64,000 nt of DNA from CAVSKL01 sp963728475 [NCBI: Candidatus Eiseniibacteriota bacterium]. GTDB taxonomy: Bacteria > Eisenbacteria > RBG-16-71-46 > JABDJR01. Below, one piece after another: positions 9,248 through 17,708 of this stretch (its first letter is position 1; each line of letters opens with the position of its first letter). Location: assembly GCA_963728475.1 (NCBI GenBank), contig CAVSKL010000001.1:1674001-1738000 (forward strand), given 5' to 3'. The translations under genes were made by a program, and so were the position numbers. The notes below the pieces were generated by a model. It was not told the origin of the DNA. It saw only the letters and a program-made list of their open reading frames with translations, and searched no databases.

Positions 9248-9507
9248 AAAGATTTCTCGGCCGGTTCGCATCGGCGCACGGTCGCCGCGAACCCGGGTTT
9301 CAAAAAGGTTCAAAAAAAGACGTGGACCCGGGTCCACCTCGCCCGGCTCGCACCGGCGCGCGGTTGATGATGAGAACTCGGGCTCTAAAGGCTCCGAGGG
9401 GGGGGTGGGACGCGTCCGGCTCACCCCGGCGCGCGGTTGACGGGCGAACGCGGCGGCGGTCACCCTGGCGGGTGGACCTCCCGGGGGAGATGACCCCATG
9501 TTTTGGC

Positions 9508-9529
9508 AGTAATCGTTCCTAATTACTTG
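9508..9529. repeat. Third copy of the repeat head motif
   Basis: The sequence AGTAATCGTTCCTAATTACT recurs here with nothing of the unit body behind it. It closes the array, so the two units are bounded by three copies of the same 22-bp motif (6449, 7338, 9508). Confidence 0.85.
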
Positions 9530-9559
9530 GAGTTCCGCGGATCCCCAACCCGCCAGGTC

Positions 9560-9565
9560 TATAAT
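9560..9565 (+). promoter_or_regulatory. Candidate -10 element for the YVTN-propeller gene
   Basis: A perfect TATAAT lies 61 nt before the GTG start, just outside the repeat array. No convincing -35 box is seen at 16-19 bp, so only the -10 is supported. Confidence 0.4.
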
Positions 9566-9625
9566 TGCCGTCGAGCCGCCCGGCCCTCCCGGCCGGGCCG
9601 TCTCGGATCGGGAAGGAACCGTCAC

Positions 9626-10657
9626 GTGAACCGCCTTCGCCTCTCCGCCGCGCTGGTCCTCGGCGCCGCGCTCCTGGCCGCCGATCCCGCCCCGCCCGGG
9701 TACGCCGTCGCCCACCGCTTCCCGGTGCCGGGGGACGGGTTCTGGGACCTCGTGGCAGTGGACGAGGCCGGCGGGCGGGTCTTCCTGACCCATTCCGTGG
9801 AGGTCCAGGTGGTGGACGGCGCCACCGGTGGGCTCCTGGGAACTATCCCCGGCACCCCGGGCGTCCACGGGATCGCGCTGGCCCCGGCCGCCGGCAAGGG
9901 GTTCGCGACCTGCGGCCGCGACAGCTCGATCGTGGTCTTCGACCTGGCCTCGCTTCGGGTGGTGGACCGCATCCCCTCCACCGGCCGGAACCCCGACGCG
10001 GTGGTGTTCGAGCCGGTCACGGGGCGTATTCTTGCGTTCAACGGGGGGAGCGGGAACGCCACCGTCATCGACGCCGCCACCGACCGCGTGGTGGGCACGG
10101 TAGCCCTTGCCGGCAAACCCGAGCTCGCGGTCGCCGACGGCCGGGGGGCGGTGTTCGTGAACCTCGAGGACCGGAGCATGGTGCAGAAGGTCGACGCCGA
10201 GAGCCTGCTGGCGGCGCCGCCATGGCCGCTGGGCCCGGGGGAGGGCCCCACCGGGCTCGCGCTGGACGCCGCCCACCACCGGCTCTTCTCCGCCTGCGGC
10301 AACCGGGTGATGGTGGTGATGAACGCGGACGACGGCGCGATCGTGGCCACCCTCCCGATCGGGGACCACGTGGACGGAGCCGTCTTCGATCCCGGGCTGG
10401 AGCGGGCCTATGCCGCCGGCGGCGACGGCACCCTCACCGTGATCCAAGAGACCGGCCCCGGCCGATTCCGGGTGCTGGAGACGGTCCCCACCGAGGCGGG
10501 AGCGCGTACGGTGGCGCTGAACGCGAAGACCCATCATCTCTACCTGCCGGCGGCGCGGTTCGGGGAAACCCCGGCGCCCACCGCGGACCATCCGAGGCCC
10601 CGGCCGCCCATCGTTCCGGGCTCGTTCATCCTGCTCGACGTGGCCCCCGCCGGCTAG
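9626..10657 (+). CDS. Secreted YVTN-type beta-propeller protein
   Basis: A 343-aa protein with a signal peptide (NRLRLSAALVLGAALLAAD) followed by repeated beta-propeller blades. Recurrent motifs include VVDGATGGLLGTI, VFDLASLRVVDRIP, VIDAATDRVVGTVAL and NADDGAIVATLPIG, as in YVTN/NHL-type propellers. GTG 9626 was chosen because GGAAGGAA lies 7 nt upstream and the signal peptide starts there. It probably acts outside the inner membrane as a binding scaffold. No catalytic residues are evident and no partner is suggested by the neighbours. Confidence 0.85.
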   Translation: MNRLRLSAALVLGAALLAADPAPPGYAVAHRFPVPGDGFWDLVAVDEAGGRVFLTHSVEVQVVDGATGGLLGTIPGTPGVHGIALAPAAGKGFATCGRDSSIVVFDLASLRVVDRIPSTGRNPDAVVFEPVTGRILAFNGGSGNATVIDAATDRVVGTVALAGKPELAVADGRGAVFVNLEDRSMVQKVDAESLLAAPPWPLGPGEGPTGLALDAAHHRLFSACGNRVMVVMNADDGAIVATLPIGDHVDGAVFDPGLERAYAAGGDGTLTVIQETGPGRFRVLETVPTEAGARTVALNAKTHHLYLPAARFGETPAPTADHPRPRPPIVPGSFILLDVAPAG

Positions 10658-10692
10658 CGAACCCGGCGGGGGGTTCGGGAAAGGAAGCCGTC

Positions 10693-11556
10693 ATGAAGAT
10701 TCGCGACGTGTCCACCACCGTCCACCCCGAGGCCACCCAGGACGGGGCCGGGGTGAAGCTTCGCCGGAGCATCGCCTCCCGCGCGCTCGACTACCTGGAT
10801 CCGTTCCTGCTCCTGGACCACTTCGGGTCGGAGCGCCCCGAGGATTACCAGGCCGGTTTCCCCATGCACCCGCACCGGGGGATCGAGACGGTGACCTACA
10901 TGCTCCGGGGTTCGGTGCGGCACCGGGACTCCACCGGCCGCGCCGGGGTGATCGGGGCCGGAGACGTGCAGTGGATGACCGCGGGGCGGGCTATCCTCCA
11001 CGAGGAGATGCCGGAGGCGGCTCCGGAGGGGAACTTCGGATTCCAGCTCTGGGTGAACCTGCCGTCGGGACTCAAGATGATGCGCCCCCGCTACCAGGAG
11101 TTCGCCGCGGCCTCGCTCCCGGAAGCGACCCTGGAGGACGGCACCCGGATCAAGATCATCGCCGGGGAGGTGGACGGGGTGCGGGGCGCGGTCACCGACA
11201 TCGCCGCCCAGCCCACCTGCCTCGACGTGCACGTGCCCGCCGGGGCCCGCTTCACCCACCCGGTTCCCGCCGGGCACACCGCCTTCGCGTACCTCTACGA
11301 GGGGGCGGCGGCCTTCGGCGCCGGCGACACCCGGGTGGAGTCGCCGATCCTGGTGGTCTTTGGGGAGGGGGACGCGGTCCGGGCGGCCCCCCTCGGCGGC
11401 CCCGCCGCGTTCCTGCTCGTCTCGGGGAAGCCGATCGGCGAGCCCATCGCCCGCTACGGCCCTTTCGTCATGAACACCCGGGAGGAGATCCTGGAAACCA
11501 TCGACGAGCTCCGCGACGGGCGCTTCGCCGAGCTGGCCATGGACCGGGAGGCCTGA
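10693..11556 (+). CDS. Pirin family protein
   Basis: A 287-aa bicupin of the pirin family. The metal ligands of the N-terminal cupin are visible: H59 and H61 in HPHRGIETV, and H103 and E105 in ILHEEMPE, with the spacing of known pirins. Some pirins are quercetin 2,3-dioxygenases; others are redox-sensitive regulators. The C-terminal pirin domain (about 170-275) is present and the length is normal. The ATG is preceded by GGAAAGGA. It is 36 nt after the propeller gene and may be co-transcribed with it. Confidence 0.93.
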   Translation: MKIRDVSTTVHPEATQDGAGVKLRRSIASRALDYLDPFLLLDHFGSERPEDYQAGFPMHPHRGIETVTYMLRGSVRHRDSTGRAGVIGAGDVQWMTAGRAILHEEMPEAAPEGNFGFQLWVNLPSGLKMMRPRYQEFAAASLPEATLEDGTRIKIIAGEVDGVRGAVTDIAAQPTCLDVHVPAGARFTHPVPAGHTAFAYLYEGAAAFGAGDTRVESPILVVFGEGDAVRAAPLGGPAAFLLVSGKPIGEPIARYGPFVMNTREEILETIDELRDGRFAELAMDREA

Positions 11557-11634
11557 CCCCGGGGGCTTGAACCGCCGGCCGCGGCGCCGCCCCTGCGGCC
11601 ATCCGCCGGACGGCCTCGAGCGAGGACGCGCGAC

Positions 11635-12198
11635 ATGGACGAGATCACCATCCGGCCGCTCTCTCCGGGCCTCTGCCCGGCGTTGCTGGAGTTTTTCGAC
11701 CGCGACGCCTTCACCGACAACCCGAAATGGGCGTCGTGCTACTGCTATTTCAACCACGCTCCCCATGGAACCGAGGACTGGGAGGCGCGGACCGGGGAAC
11801 GGAACCGCGCCGATGCCGACGCGGCGGTGCGCGCGGGCCGGATGCACGGGTGGCTCGCCCTGGTGGGCGGGCGTCCCGCGGGCTGGGTGAACGCGAACAT
11901 CAAATCCGCCTACACCACCCTCGATCCCGATTCCGCCGGGGCCGGGCGGGTGGGGGCGGTGGTCTGCTTCGTGGTGGCGCCGGCGCACCGCGGGAAAGGG
12001 ATCGCCGGCCGGCTCCTGCGGGCCGCCTGCGACGGGTTCCGCGAGCGGGGCCTGGCCGCGGTGGAGGCTTATCCCCTCGCCGGGGCCTCGGGCCCGGCCG
12101 CGAACCACCACGGGCCGCTCTCCATGTACCTCTCCGCCGGATTCCAGCGGGTGGGGGAGAAGGACGGCGTGATCACGGTGCGGAAGCTTCTGGGATGA
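11635..12198 (+). CDS. GNAT family N-acetyltransferase
   Basis: A 187-aa acetyltransferase. It has a Cys-rich N-terminal stretch WASCYCYF (about 36-43), found in a GNAT subgroup, then the central strand VGAVVCFVVAPAHRGKGIAG with the acetyl-CoA loop AHRGKGIAGRLL (about 120-131). The C-terminus has SMYLSAGFQRVGE, the usual hydrophobic hairpin. Substrate unknown. The 132 nt to the convergent doxX-like gene hold only GC-rich sequence. Confidence 0.87.
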   Translation: MDEITIRPLSPGLCPALLEFFDRDAFTDNPKWASCYCYFNHAPHGTEDWEARTGERNRADADAAVRAGRMHGWLALVGGRPAGWVNANIKSAYTTLDPDSAGAGRVGAVVCFVVAPAHRGKGIAGRLLRAACDGFRERGLAAVEAYPLAGASGPAANHHGPLSMYLSAGFQRVGEKDGVITVRKLLG

Positions 12199-12330
12199 GC
12201 CGGGTCCGGGCGCCGGGGAGGATTCGCCGGCGGGGCGGACGGGAACGGGGGCGGCGCCCGGGGGACACCGCCCCGTCCGTCGGGAGGGCCGGGGATCGGG
12301 CGAAGCGGCCCGGTCGCCCGGCGGCGAGGA

Positions 12331-12873
12331 TCACGAGGTCGAGGATGCGGGCTGGGGATGCCGTGCGGTCAGGGCGGCCAGCGCCGCCAGAACCGCCAGG
12401 CCGAGGGCGATCCAGGCCAGGGCCGGATTCCAGAGCCCGGTCAGCCCGAGCCAGGCGTCGAGCGAGTAGAGCCCGGGGCCGCCGAACGCGAAGGTCAGGG
12501 CGCCGAGCGCGTACACCAGCGGCACCTCGATTCCGTTCCCGGTGGCGTAGAACCCGTTGGGCCAGTGCACGGTCACCATGGCCACGGTCATGACCACGAT
12601 GATCAGCGCCGGACCGATCGGACCCAGGAACCCGAGGGCGAGCAGGAGCCCGCCGGCGAACTCGCCGAGGCCCGCGGCACATGCGAAGAAGCTCCCCGGA
12701 TGGAACCCCAGATGTTCGAAGAACCCGCCGGTTCCGGTGAGCCCGTGGCCCCCGAACCAGCCGAAGAGCTTCTGGGCGCCGTGGGAAGCCAGGGCCAGGC
12801 CCAGGATCAGCCGGGCGATCAACAGCCCGCCGCTCAGGGCCATAAGGCCGGAAGTGCTCAGATCGGTGAACAT
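12331..12873 (-). CDS. DoxX family membrane protein
   Basis: A 180-aa DoxX-family protein with four hydrophobic helices and the family motif LASHGAQKLFGWFGGHGLTGT in the first third, followed by GEFAGGLLLALGFLGP. Relatives (for example CatD/MhqP of Bacillus) are often under MarR-type repressors that sense quinones or electrophiles. Here a MarR gene lies just upstream in the same direction and an 8-bp palindrome shared with the marR promoter sits before this gene. ATG 12873 has an AGGAGA ribosome-binding sequence. An inner-membrane role in redox or electrophile stress is inferred. Confidence 0.88.
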   Translation of the reverse strand: MFTDLSTSGLMALSGGLLIARLILGLALASHGAQKLFGWFGGHGLTGTGGFFEHLGFHPGSFFACAAGLGEFAGGLLLALGFLGPIGPALIIVVMTVAMVTVHWPNGFYATGNGIEVPLVYALGALTFAFGGPGLYSLDAWLGLTGLWNPALAWIALGLAVLAALAALTARHPQPASSTS

Positions 12874-12909
12874 GATGGTCTCCTTTCGTCCATCGCGCCG
12901 GAAATGCGC

Positions 12910-12917
12910 GTTATAAC
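12910..12917. promoter_or_regulatory. MarR-type operator overlapping the doxX -10 box
   Basis: The palindrome GTTATAAC overlaps a TATAAC -10 box (12915 down to 12910, minus strand), 37 nt before the doxX-like start. The same palindrome occurs in the marR promoter, so both are likely bound by the neighbouring MarR protein. Confidence 0.55.
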
Positions 12918-12961
12918 AACGATATGCCCGAAAAAAACGCGGGCGGGGCGCCGGCCGGTTC

Positions 12962-13429
12962 CTAGACCGGATGGCGCAAGTCGTCCAGAATCGCGATCAG
13001 TTTCTTCAGCCGCGCCTCCCCGACTCCGGTGGTCCAGCGCGCCTGGGCCGCCTCGAGCGGGCCCGTCGACTTCTCCAGGAGCCCCAACCCTTTCCTGGTG
13101 ATGCGGGAGGTGACGTGCCGGCGATCCGCCCGGTCCCGAACACGCGCCACCAAGCCCACGTCCGTCATCCGATCAAGAAGCCGCGAGACGTCGGGCACCT
13201 TGGCGATCAACCGCTCGCCCACTTCCCGCCCGCAGAGCCCGTCCGTGCCGGCGCCCCGGAGGATCCGGAGAACGTTGTACTGGGAGGAGGTGAGCCCGAA
13301 CGGCTTCAACACCTCCGCCAGCGCGTGGTCGAGTATCGCCGCCGTCCGTAGAAGCCCCAATACCGCCTCGGCGGCGGGGCTCGGGAACGGCTTGGTCTGC
13401 TTGATCTCTTCCTGTAACCGGCTCTTCAT
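12962..13429 (-). CDS. MarR family transcriptional regulator
   Basis: A 155-aa winged-helix regulator. Helix-turn-helix residues GLTSSQYNVLRILRGAG (about 45-61) and the wing VRDRADRRHVTSRITRKG (about 100-117) match the MarR family; the DRAD/R motif is characteristic. ATG 13429 was chosen because the family N-terminus begins near it and a promoter places transcription start on that codon. It lies upstream of the DoxX-like gene in the same direction. Autoregulation and control of doxX are inferred from the shared operator. Confidence 0.92.
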   Translation of the reverse strand: MKSRLQEEIKQTKPFPSPAAEAVLGLLRTAAILDHALAEVLKPFGLTSSQYNVLRILRGAGTDGLCGREVGERLIAKVPDVSRLLDRMTDVGLVARVRDRADRRHVTSRITRKGLGLLEKSTGPLEAAQARWTTGVGEARLKKLIAILDDLRHPV

Positions 13430-13916
13430 GACCCCAAGATAGATGTTATAACACACATTGTCAAGGCCCTTTTTCGGGGATCCCGCCGGGGCGCCGTCCC
13501 CCCAGGCGGCGCTTGACACCGCCGGCCGGGCGGCAAAAGATTACCGGATCGGTCCGCATGGGGCGGGCCGGTCGTACCACCTCGAGGATGCATTCCGTGA
13601 AGGAAGGACCCGTGACCGGCTATATCAGCCACCAGTGAGTGGGTGAGCCGGGCGCAGGTCTGCGTCCGCTTCCCTGACTCCACGAAACCGACCGATTCCC
13701 CCCCCCGCCGGCCGGCGCCGTCCGCGGCGGGGAGCCTCGGGGCGGGAAAGGTGCGCGCGGCCCGGACCGCGGGCGCCCGTTCCCGGTCCATCCGGCTCCG
13801 GGACCCGCCGGTTTCACCCCGCCGGTCTGAATCCGTTTCCGAGCACGGCCTCGAGCCCGGCCCCCCGGCGTCCGCCGGGGGGCGGGACCACCCTCGGGAA
13901 GGGAGGCAGGCCTGTC
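13430..13916. other. Intergenic region between divergent marR and porin genes
   Basis: Besides the marR promoter, this 487-nt stretch holds a second candidate promoter on the plus strand: TTGACA at 13513-13518 with AAAGAT at 13536-13541 (17-bp spacing). A short open frame follows at 13558-13638 (26 codons, ending GYISHQ), which I do not recognise. There is a C9 run near 13698. A 9-bp perfect GC stem with a GTCC loop (13861-13882) lies 34 nt before the porin start. No larger gene is supported. Confidence 0.5.
13436..13464 (-). promoter_or_regulatory. Promoter of marR, apparently leaderless, with operator in the spacer
   Basis: On the minus strand TTGACA (13464-13459), a 17-bp spacer and TATCTT (13441-13436) form a strong sigma-70-type promoter. 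The palindrome TGTTATAACA (13444-13453) lies in the spacer. Only 6 nt separate the -10 box from the ATG at 13429, so the transcript should start at or next to the start codon. Confidence 0.7.
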
Positions 13917-15052
13917 ATGTCGCGATGCCGCTCGATTCTGGTCCCGGTCCTTGCTGCCGCCGCCCTCGGTGCCGGCGCGGCGAGGGCCGACGACGCCCCC
14001 AAGCTCACCCCCTACGGATTCGTCCGTCTGGACGCCATCTTCGACGACTCCCGCATGTCGGACCCGCAGTTTCCGGGCTGGGTGCTGAGCGAGCCCGCCG
14101 GGGCCCGTAACGACAAGGAGCTCGACCTTCACCCCCGGCTCACCCGGCTGGGCCTCAAGCTCCTGCCCTGCGACGTCGGACATGGAGTGTCCGCGGACGG
14201 GCGGTGGAGGTCGACTTCCAGAACGGGGGCAAGGAGTCGCGCGAGATCCTCCGCATGCGCCACGCCTACGTCCGGTTCGTGAAGGGCAAGTGGGAACTCC
14301 TGGCCGGCCAGACCTGGGACCTGGTCTCGCCCCTCTACCCGGCCGCCAACAACGACGGCCTCATGTGGAACGCCGGCAACACCGGCGACCGGCGCCCGCA
14401 GGCCCGGTTCACGTATCATCCGGGAGGGGGGAAGTCGCGCCTGGCGCTGGCGGTGGGGATGCCCAACGCGGTCAACGGCCGCGACCTGGACGGCAACGGC
14501 CAACTCGACGGTCTGGACGCGGCGGTGCCGGCGGTCCAGATCCTGGGCGAGGTCCAGGCAGGGCGGGCCCGGGCCGGGGTGTGGGGCCACGTGGCGGTGG
14601 ACCGGGCCTTGGTGTCGGGCCGCGAGAAGAACTTCACCGGAGCGCTTCTGGGGGCCCACTTGCGGGTGCAGGCCTCGGACCGGGTGGCGCTCCAGGGCGA
14701 GGGATTCTGGGGGCAGAACGCCGACGACCTGCGGGGCGGGATCGGCCAGGGGGTCAACCTGGCCGGCGGGCGCGCCAACGTGATCCGCACCGCGGGGGGA
14801 TGGGCCGAGGTCTCGGCCGAGCCCTCGGGCCGGTACGACCTCGCGGTGGGAGCCACCGCGGACCGTCCCGACCGGAACGATCTCCCCTCCGGAGGACGCC
14901 GGCTGAACGCAGCGGGGTACCTCGTTCAGCACTTCCACCCCTGGGCGCGGACCACGTTCGGGCTCGAGTATCTGCACTGGGTGACGCGGTACCTGGACGC
15001 CCCCGAAGGGGTGGCCAACCGGATCGACACGTTCGCGAGCTTTTCGTTCTGA
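13917..15052 (+). CDS. DcaP-like outer-membrane porin, frame broken once
   Basis: The N-terminal part (13917 to about 14204) has a signal peptide ending GAGAARADD and the motif LTPYGFVRLDAIFDDSRMS. The second part continues one frame over as EVDFQNGGKESREILRMRHAYVRF and LLAGQTWDLVSPLYPAANND, features of DcaP/TrbI-type trimeric porins. It ends with FASFSF, an aromatic terminus suited to outer-membrane assembly. The frame changes at 14203-14204, where CGGTGG should be CGGGTGG. Restored length is about 378 aa, normal for the family. It probably forms a channel for small solutes. Two shorter open frames result if the lesion is real. Confidence 0.85.
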
Positions 15053-15110
15053 CCGGAGCGGGCCGGGGCCCGGCTCCGGCCCGGACCATTCCCTTCGAAG
15101 GAGACCAATC

Positions 15111-16091
15111 ATGAACTGCAAGCACCTCTGGACCCTGGCCGCCGCCGGCCTGGCGCTCGCGCCGGCGGGCCCCGCGCGGGCGGCGGACCCCGCCGACGCC
15201 CACGACGCCGCCCATGCCTACGACATGAACTGGACGATCCAGGTCGACGACGTCCCCGCCGGCGCCAACGAGGCCACGGTGTGGATCGCCGTTCCCCAGG
15301 AGCTGCCCGAACAGGCGGTGACCGGCCTGACCGTAGACGCCAAGTACGCCTGGAAGTACGTCGAGGACCCCACCTTCCACAACCGGGTGGTGATGGTGAC
15401 CGTCCCCGACCCGGCCTCCACCTTCTCGGTGGGGCTGGCCGCCCACGTGGTCCGCCGTCCGGTCCTCCGGCCGGAGCCGGCCACCCTGAGCCCGGCCGAG
15501 CGGCAGCTCTACCTTCGCGAGGAGGGACTGGTCAGCCTGAGCCCCCGGATCCGCGCCCTGGCCGACAGCATCGGGGGCACCAGCCGGACCCGGTTCGACT
15601 ACGTGAAGTCCACCATGACCTACGACAAGAAGACCCCGGGGTGGGGCCACGGCGACTCCGAGCGGGCCTGCGACGTCCACAAGGGAAACTGCACCGATTT
15701 CCACTCGCTCTTCATGTCGCTTTCGCGGGCGGAAGGGGTGCCGGCCCGGTTCGAGATGGGCTATCCCATCTCGCTCGCGGGGGAGAAGGATCACGCCGGC
15801 GGCTACCACTGCTGGGCCTGGTTCTACGACGAAAGCGCCCGGGCGTGGACCCCGGTCGACATCTCCGAGGCCAACCTGAAGCCGGAGCGCGCCGACTTCC
15901 TGTTCGGGCACCTGGACGCGGAGCGGGTCACCTTCTCCCGCGGCCGCGACGTGACGCTGCCGGGCATGAAGGGCGGGCCGCTCAACTATCTTCCCTCCGG
16001 CGCCTACGTGGAGGTGGACGGCACCCCGCTTGAGGCGGTCACCCGCACCATCAGCTACACCGTGGACGGGACGGCGAAGTCGGGGGACTGA
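15111..16091 (+). CDS. Secreted transglutaminase-like cysteine protein
   Basis: A 326-aa exported protein with a signal peptide ending PARAAD. The transglutaminase-core triad is visible: C194 in GNCTDFHSLFMS, H233 in YHCWAWFYD and D250 in PVDISEANL. An N-terminal beta-rich domain precedes it (about 38-125). Bacterial members act as peptidases or amidases in the envelope rather than as cross-linkers; the substrate here is unknown. It lies 58 nt after the porin gene with a good ribosome-binding sequence (GAAGGAGA), so they may form an operon. Confidence 0.88.
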   Translation: MNCKHLWTLAAAGLALAPAGPARAADPADAHDAAHAYDMNWTIQVDDVPAGANEATVWIAVPQELPEQAVTGLTVDAKYAWKYVEDPTFHNRVVMVTVPDPASTFSVGLAAHVVRRPVLRPEPATLSPAERQLYLREEGLVSLSPRIRALADSIGGTSRTRFDYVKSTMTYDKKTPGWGHGDSERACDVHKGNCTDFHSLFMSLSRAEGVPARFEMGYPISLAGEKDHAGGYHCWAWFYDESARAWTPVDISEANLKPERADFLFGHLDAERVTFSRGRDVTLPGMKGGPLNYLPSGAYVEVDGTPLEAVTRTISYTVDGTAKSGD

Positions 16092-16166
16092 GCCGGAAAC
16101 GCAGGACGCCGCGGACCGGGCGGAGGAGCGCCTCCACCCGGCCCGGGCCCCCGAGGAGGATCTCCC

Positions 16167-16535
16167 GTGACGCTCCCCGACAAGGTGAACCTGGCCGAGA
16201 AGCTCTCCCGTTTCGACGAGCTCTGGTCGCCGCGCATCGTGGGGGAGCTGAACGGCCAGGAGATCAAGCTGGCCAAGCTCCGGGGCGAGTTCGTCTGGCA
16301 CCGCCACCCCGACGCCGACGAGCTTTTCCTGGTGGTGCGGGGGCGCCTGGCCATCGAACTCCGCGACCGGCGGGTGGAGCTGGCCGAAGGGGAGTTCTTC
16401 ATCGTCCCCCGGGGGATGGAGCACAAGCCCGAGGCCTCGGAGGAGGCGCACGTTCTCCTCATGGAGCCCGCCGGCACCCTGAACACCGGCGACGCGGTGA
16501 GCGAGCGGACGGTGCGCGACCCGGAACGGATCTGA
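16167..16535 (+). CDS. Single-domain cupin protein
   Basis: A 122-aa cupin. The metal-binding motif WHRHPDADELFLVVRG (about 45-60) supplies two histidines and a glutamate. The second motif FFIVPRGMEHKPEA (about 74-87) gives the final histidine. Small cupins of this kind act as isomerases, dioxygenases or simple binding proteins; the activity cannot be told. GTG 16167 is preceded by CGAGGAGGA. Confidence 0.88.
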   Translation: MTLPDKVNLAEKLSRFDELWSPRIVGELNGQEIKLAKLRGEFVWHRHPDADELFLVVRGRLAIELRDRRVELAEGEFFIVPRGMEHKPEASEEAHVLLMEPAGTLNTGDAVSERTVRDPERI

Positions 16536-16681
16536 TCCCCGCCGCCGGTCAGGGAGGGGCCGCGCCCGGAGTGGGCCCGGACGCTGGCGCCCGCGCCGCC
16601 CGGCAGGTAGGATCGGGAGCCTTGGGGGGCCCTCCGGGCATCCGGCCCGGGAGTCGATCCCCCCGGGATGCGGGGCGCGAC

Positions 16682-17119
16682 ATGAGCCGATCGTCGTATT
16701 TCTGGCTTCCGGTGATGGTTTTTTTTCCGCTGGCGGCGGCGGGGTGCAGCGTGGGCGGCACCGCCCATACCGAGCAGGTGACCTCCACCCGGTCGAGCAG
16801 CGGGGCCTCGGTGTCCCTGCACCGCGACCCGGCGGAAGCGGCGCTGGAGCGCGGCCGCCAGGCGGTGATGGAGAGCCGGTTCAAGGACGCCGAGGAGGCC
16901 TTCCGCGGAGTGTACGAGACGTCGGGGGACAAGCCCGAGGCCCGCGCCCAGGCCCTCTACGAGCTGGGGGAACTGAGCCTCAACCTGCTCAATCCGGCCC
17001 GGGACCGGGACCGGGCGTTGGGGTATTTCCGGACCCTGGTGCAGAAGTTTCCCGAGTCCTCGAAGCGGGAGGACGCGGAAGCGCAGATCAAGGCTCTGGA
17101 GGCGGTGGGAAGCGATTGA
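16682..17119 (+). CDS. Small TPR lipoprotein
   Basis: A 145-aa lipoprotein with a signal sequence and lipobox LAAAGC, so the acylated Cys is about residue 22. The mature part has a Ser/Thr-rich linker and then two to three TPR-like helix pairs (AALERGRQAVMESRFKDAEE and ALYELGELSLN). Such proteins are assembly or scaffold factors at the outer membrane. No direct partner is visible. The 146 nt upstream hold no other gene. Confidence 0.8.
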   Translation: MSRSSYFWLPVMVFFPLAAAGCSVGGTAHTEQVTSTRSSSGASVSLHRDPAEAALERGRQAVMESRFKDAEEAFRGVYETSGDKPEARAQALYELGELSLNLLNPARDRDRALGYFRTLVQKFPESSKREDAEAQIKALEAVGSD

Positions 17120-17167
17120 CCGCCGGCGGACCGGACCAGCGGCGCGGCGCCGGGGAGGAGGACGAGG

Positions 17168-17671
17168 ATGTACCGGAAGCTCAGCGACTTCGAGCAGGCG
17201 TTCGGCCACCGCAGCGATGCAACCGCGCGGATGATGGACCGGCTCACCGACGCCTCCCTCTCCCAGCCGTCGGCGCCCGGCCACCGCACCCTCGGCGAGA
17301 TCGCCTGGCACGTGGTGGTCTCGATTCCGGAGATGACCGCGCGCACCGGCCTCCCGCTCACCGCGGTGAATCCCCGGGAACCGCCGCCGGACCGGGCGGC
17401 GCGGATCCAGCGGGCCTACCGGGAGTTGGCGGACGAGCTGCTCCGGCTGGTCCGCGAGAGCTGGTCCGACGAAACCCTGCTCGAGAGCGACGACATGTAC
17501 GGGGAGCGGTGGCCGCGCGGCCTCACCCTGGCCGCCCTCATCCACCACGAGACGCATCACACTGGACAGATGTCGGTGCTCATGCGCCAGGCGGGGCTGA
17601 GGGTGCCGGGAGTGTACGGGCCGGCCAAGGAGGAGTGGGCCGCGATGGGGATGGAGCCGCCGCGCTACTGA
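17168..17671 (+). CDS. DinB family protein
   Basis: A 167-aa four-helix-bundle protein of the DinB/YfiT superfamily. The three metal-binding histidines are visible in GEIAWHVVVSIPEM (about 43) and in LIHHETHHTGQMSVLMRQAG near the C-terminus. Relatives are thiol-S-transferases (bacillithiol or mycothiol dependent) or hydrolases, so a detoxification role is possible. ATG 17168 follows GGGGAGGAGGA. Confidence 0.9.
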   Translation: MYRKLSDFEQAFGHRSDATARMMDRLTDASLSQPSAPGHRTLGEIAWHVVVSIPEMTARTGLPLTAVNPREPPPDRAARIQRAYRELADELLRLVRESWSDETLLESDDMYGERWPRGLTLAALIHHETHHTGQMSVLMRQAGLRVPGVYGPAKEEWAAMGMEPPRY

Positions 17672-17708
17672 GGCGGGAGGAAGCGGCCGCCGAGGAACGC
17701 GGGAAAGG

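Larger units (their letters stand above)
7338..9507. repeat. Composite GC-rich repeat, unit 2, interrupted by an insertion sequence
   Basis: The second copy begins with AGTAATCGTCCCTAATTATT and a 14-bp palindrome AATACCCGGGTATT (7371-7384), and ends with GATGACCCCATGTTTT just before 9508. Without the insertion sequence it is about 744 bp. It has three family C copies (7457, 7491, 7525), family B copies at 7606, 7725 and 9290, and family A copies at 7812 (cut by the insertion) and 9377. The 9290 copy of family B is the most divergent. Confidence 0.85.
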
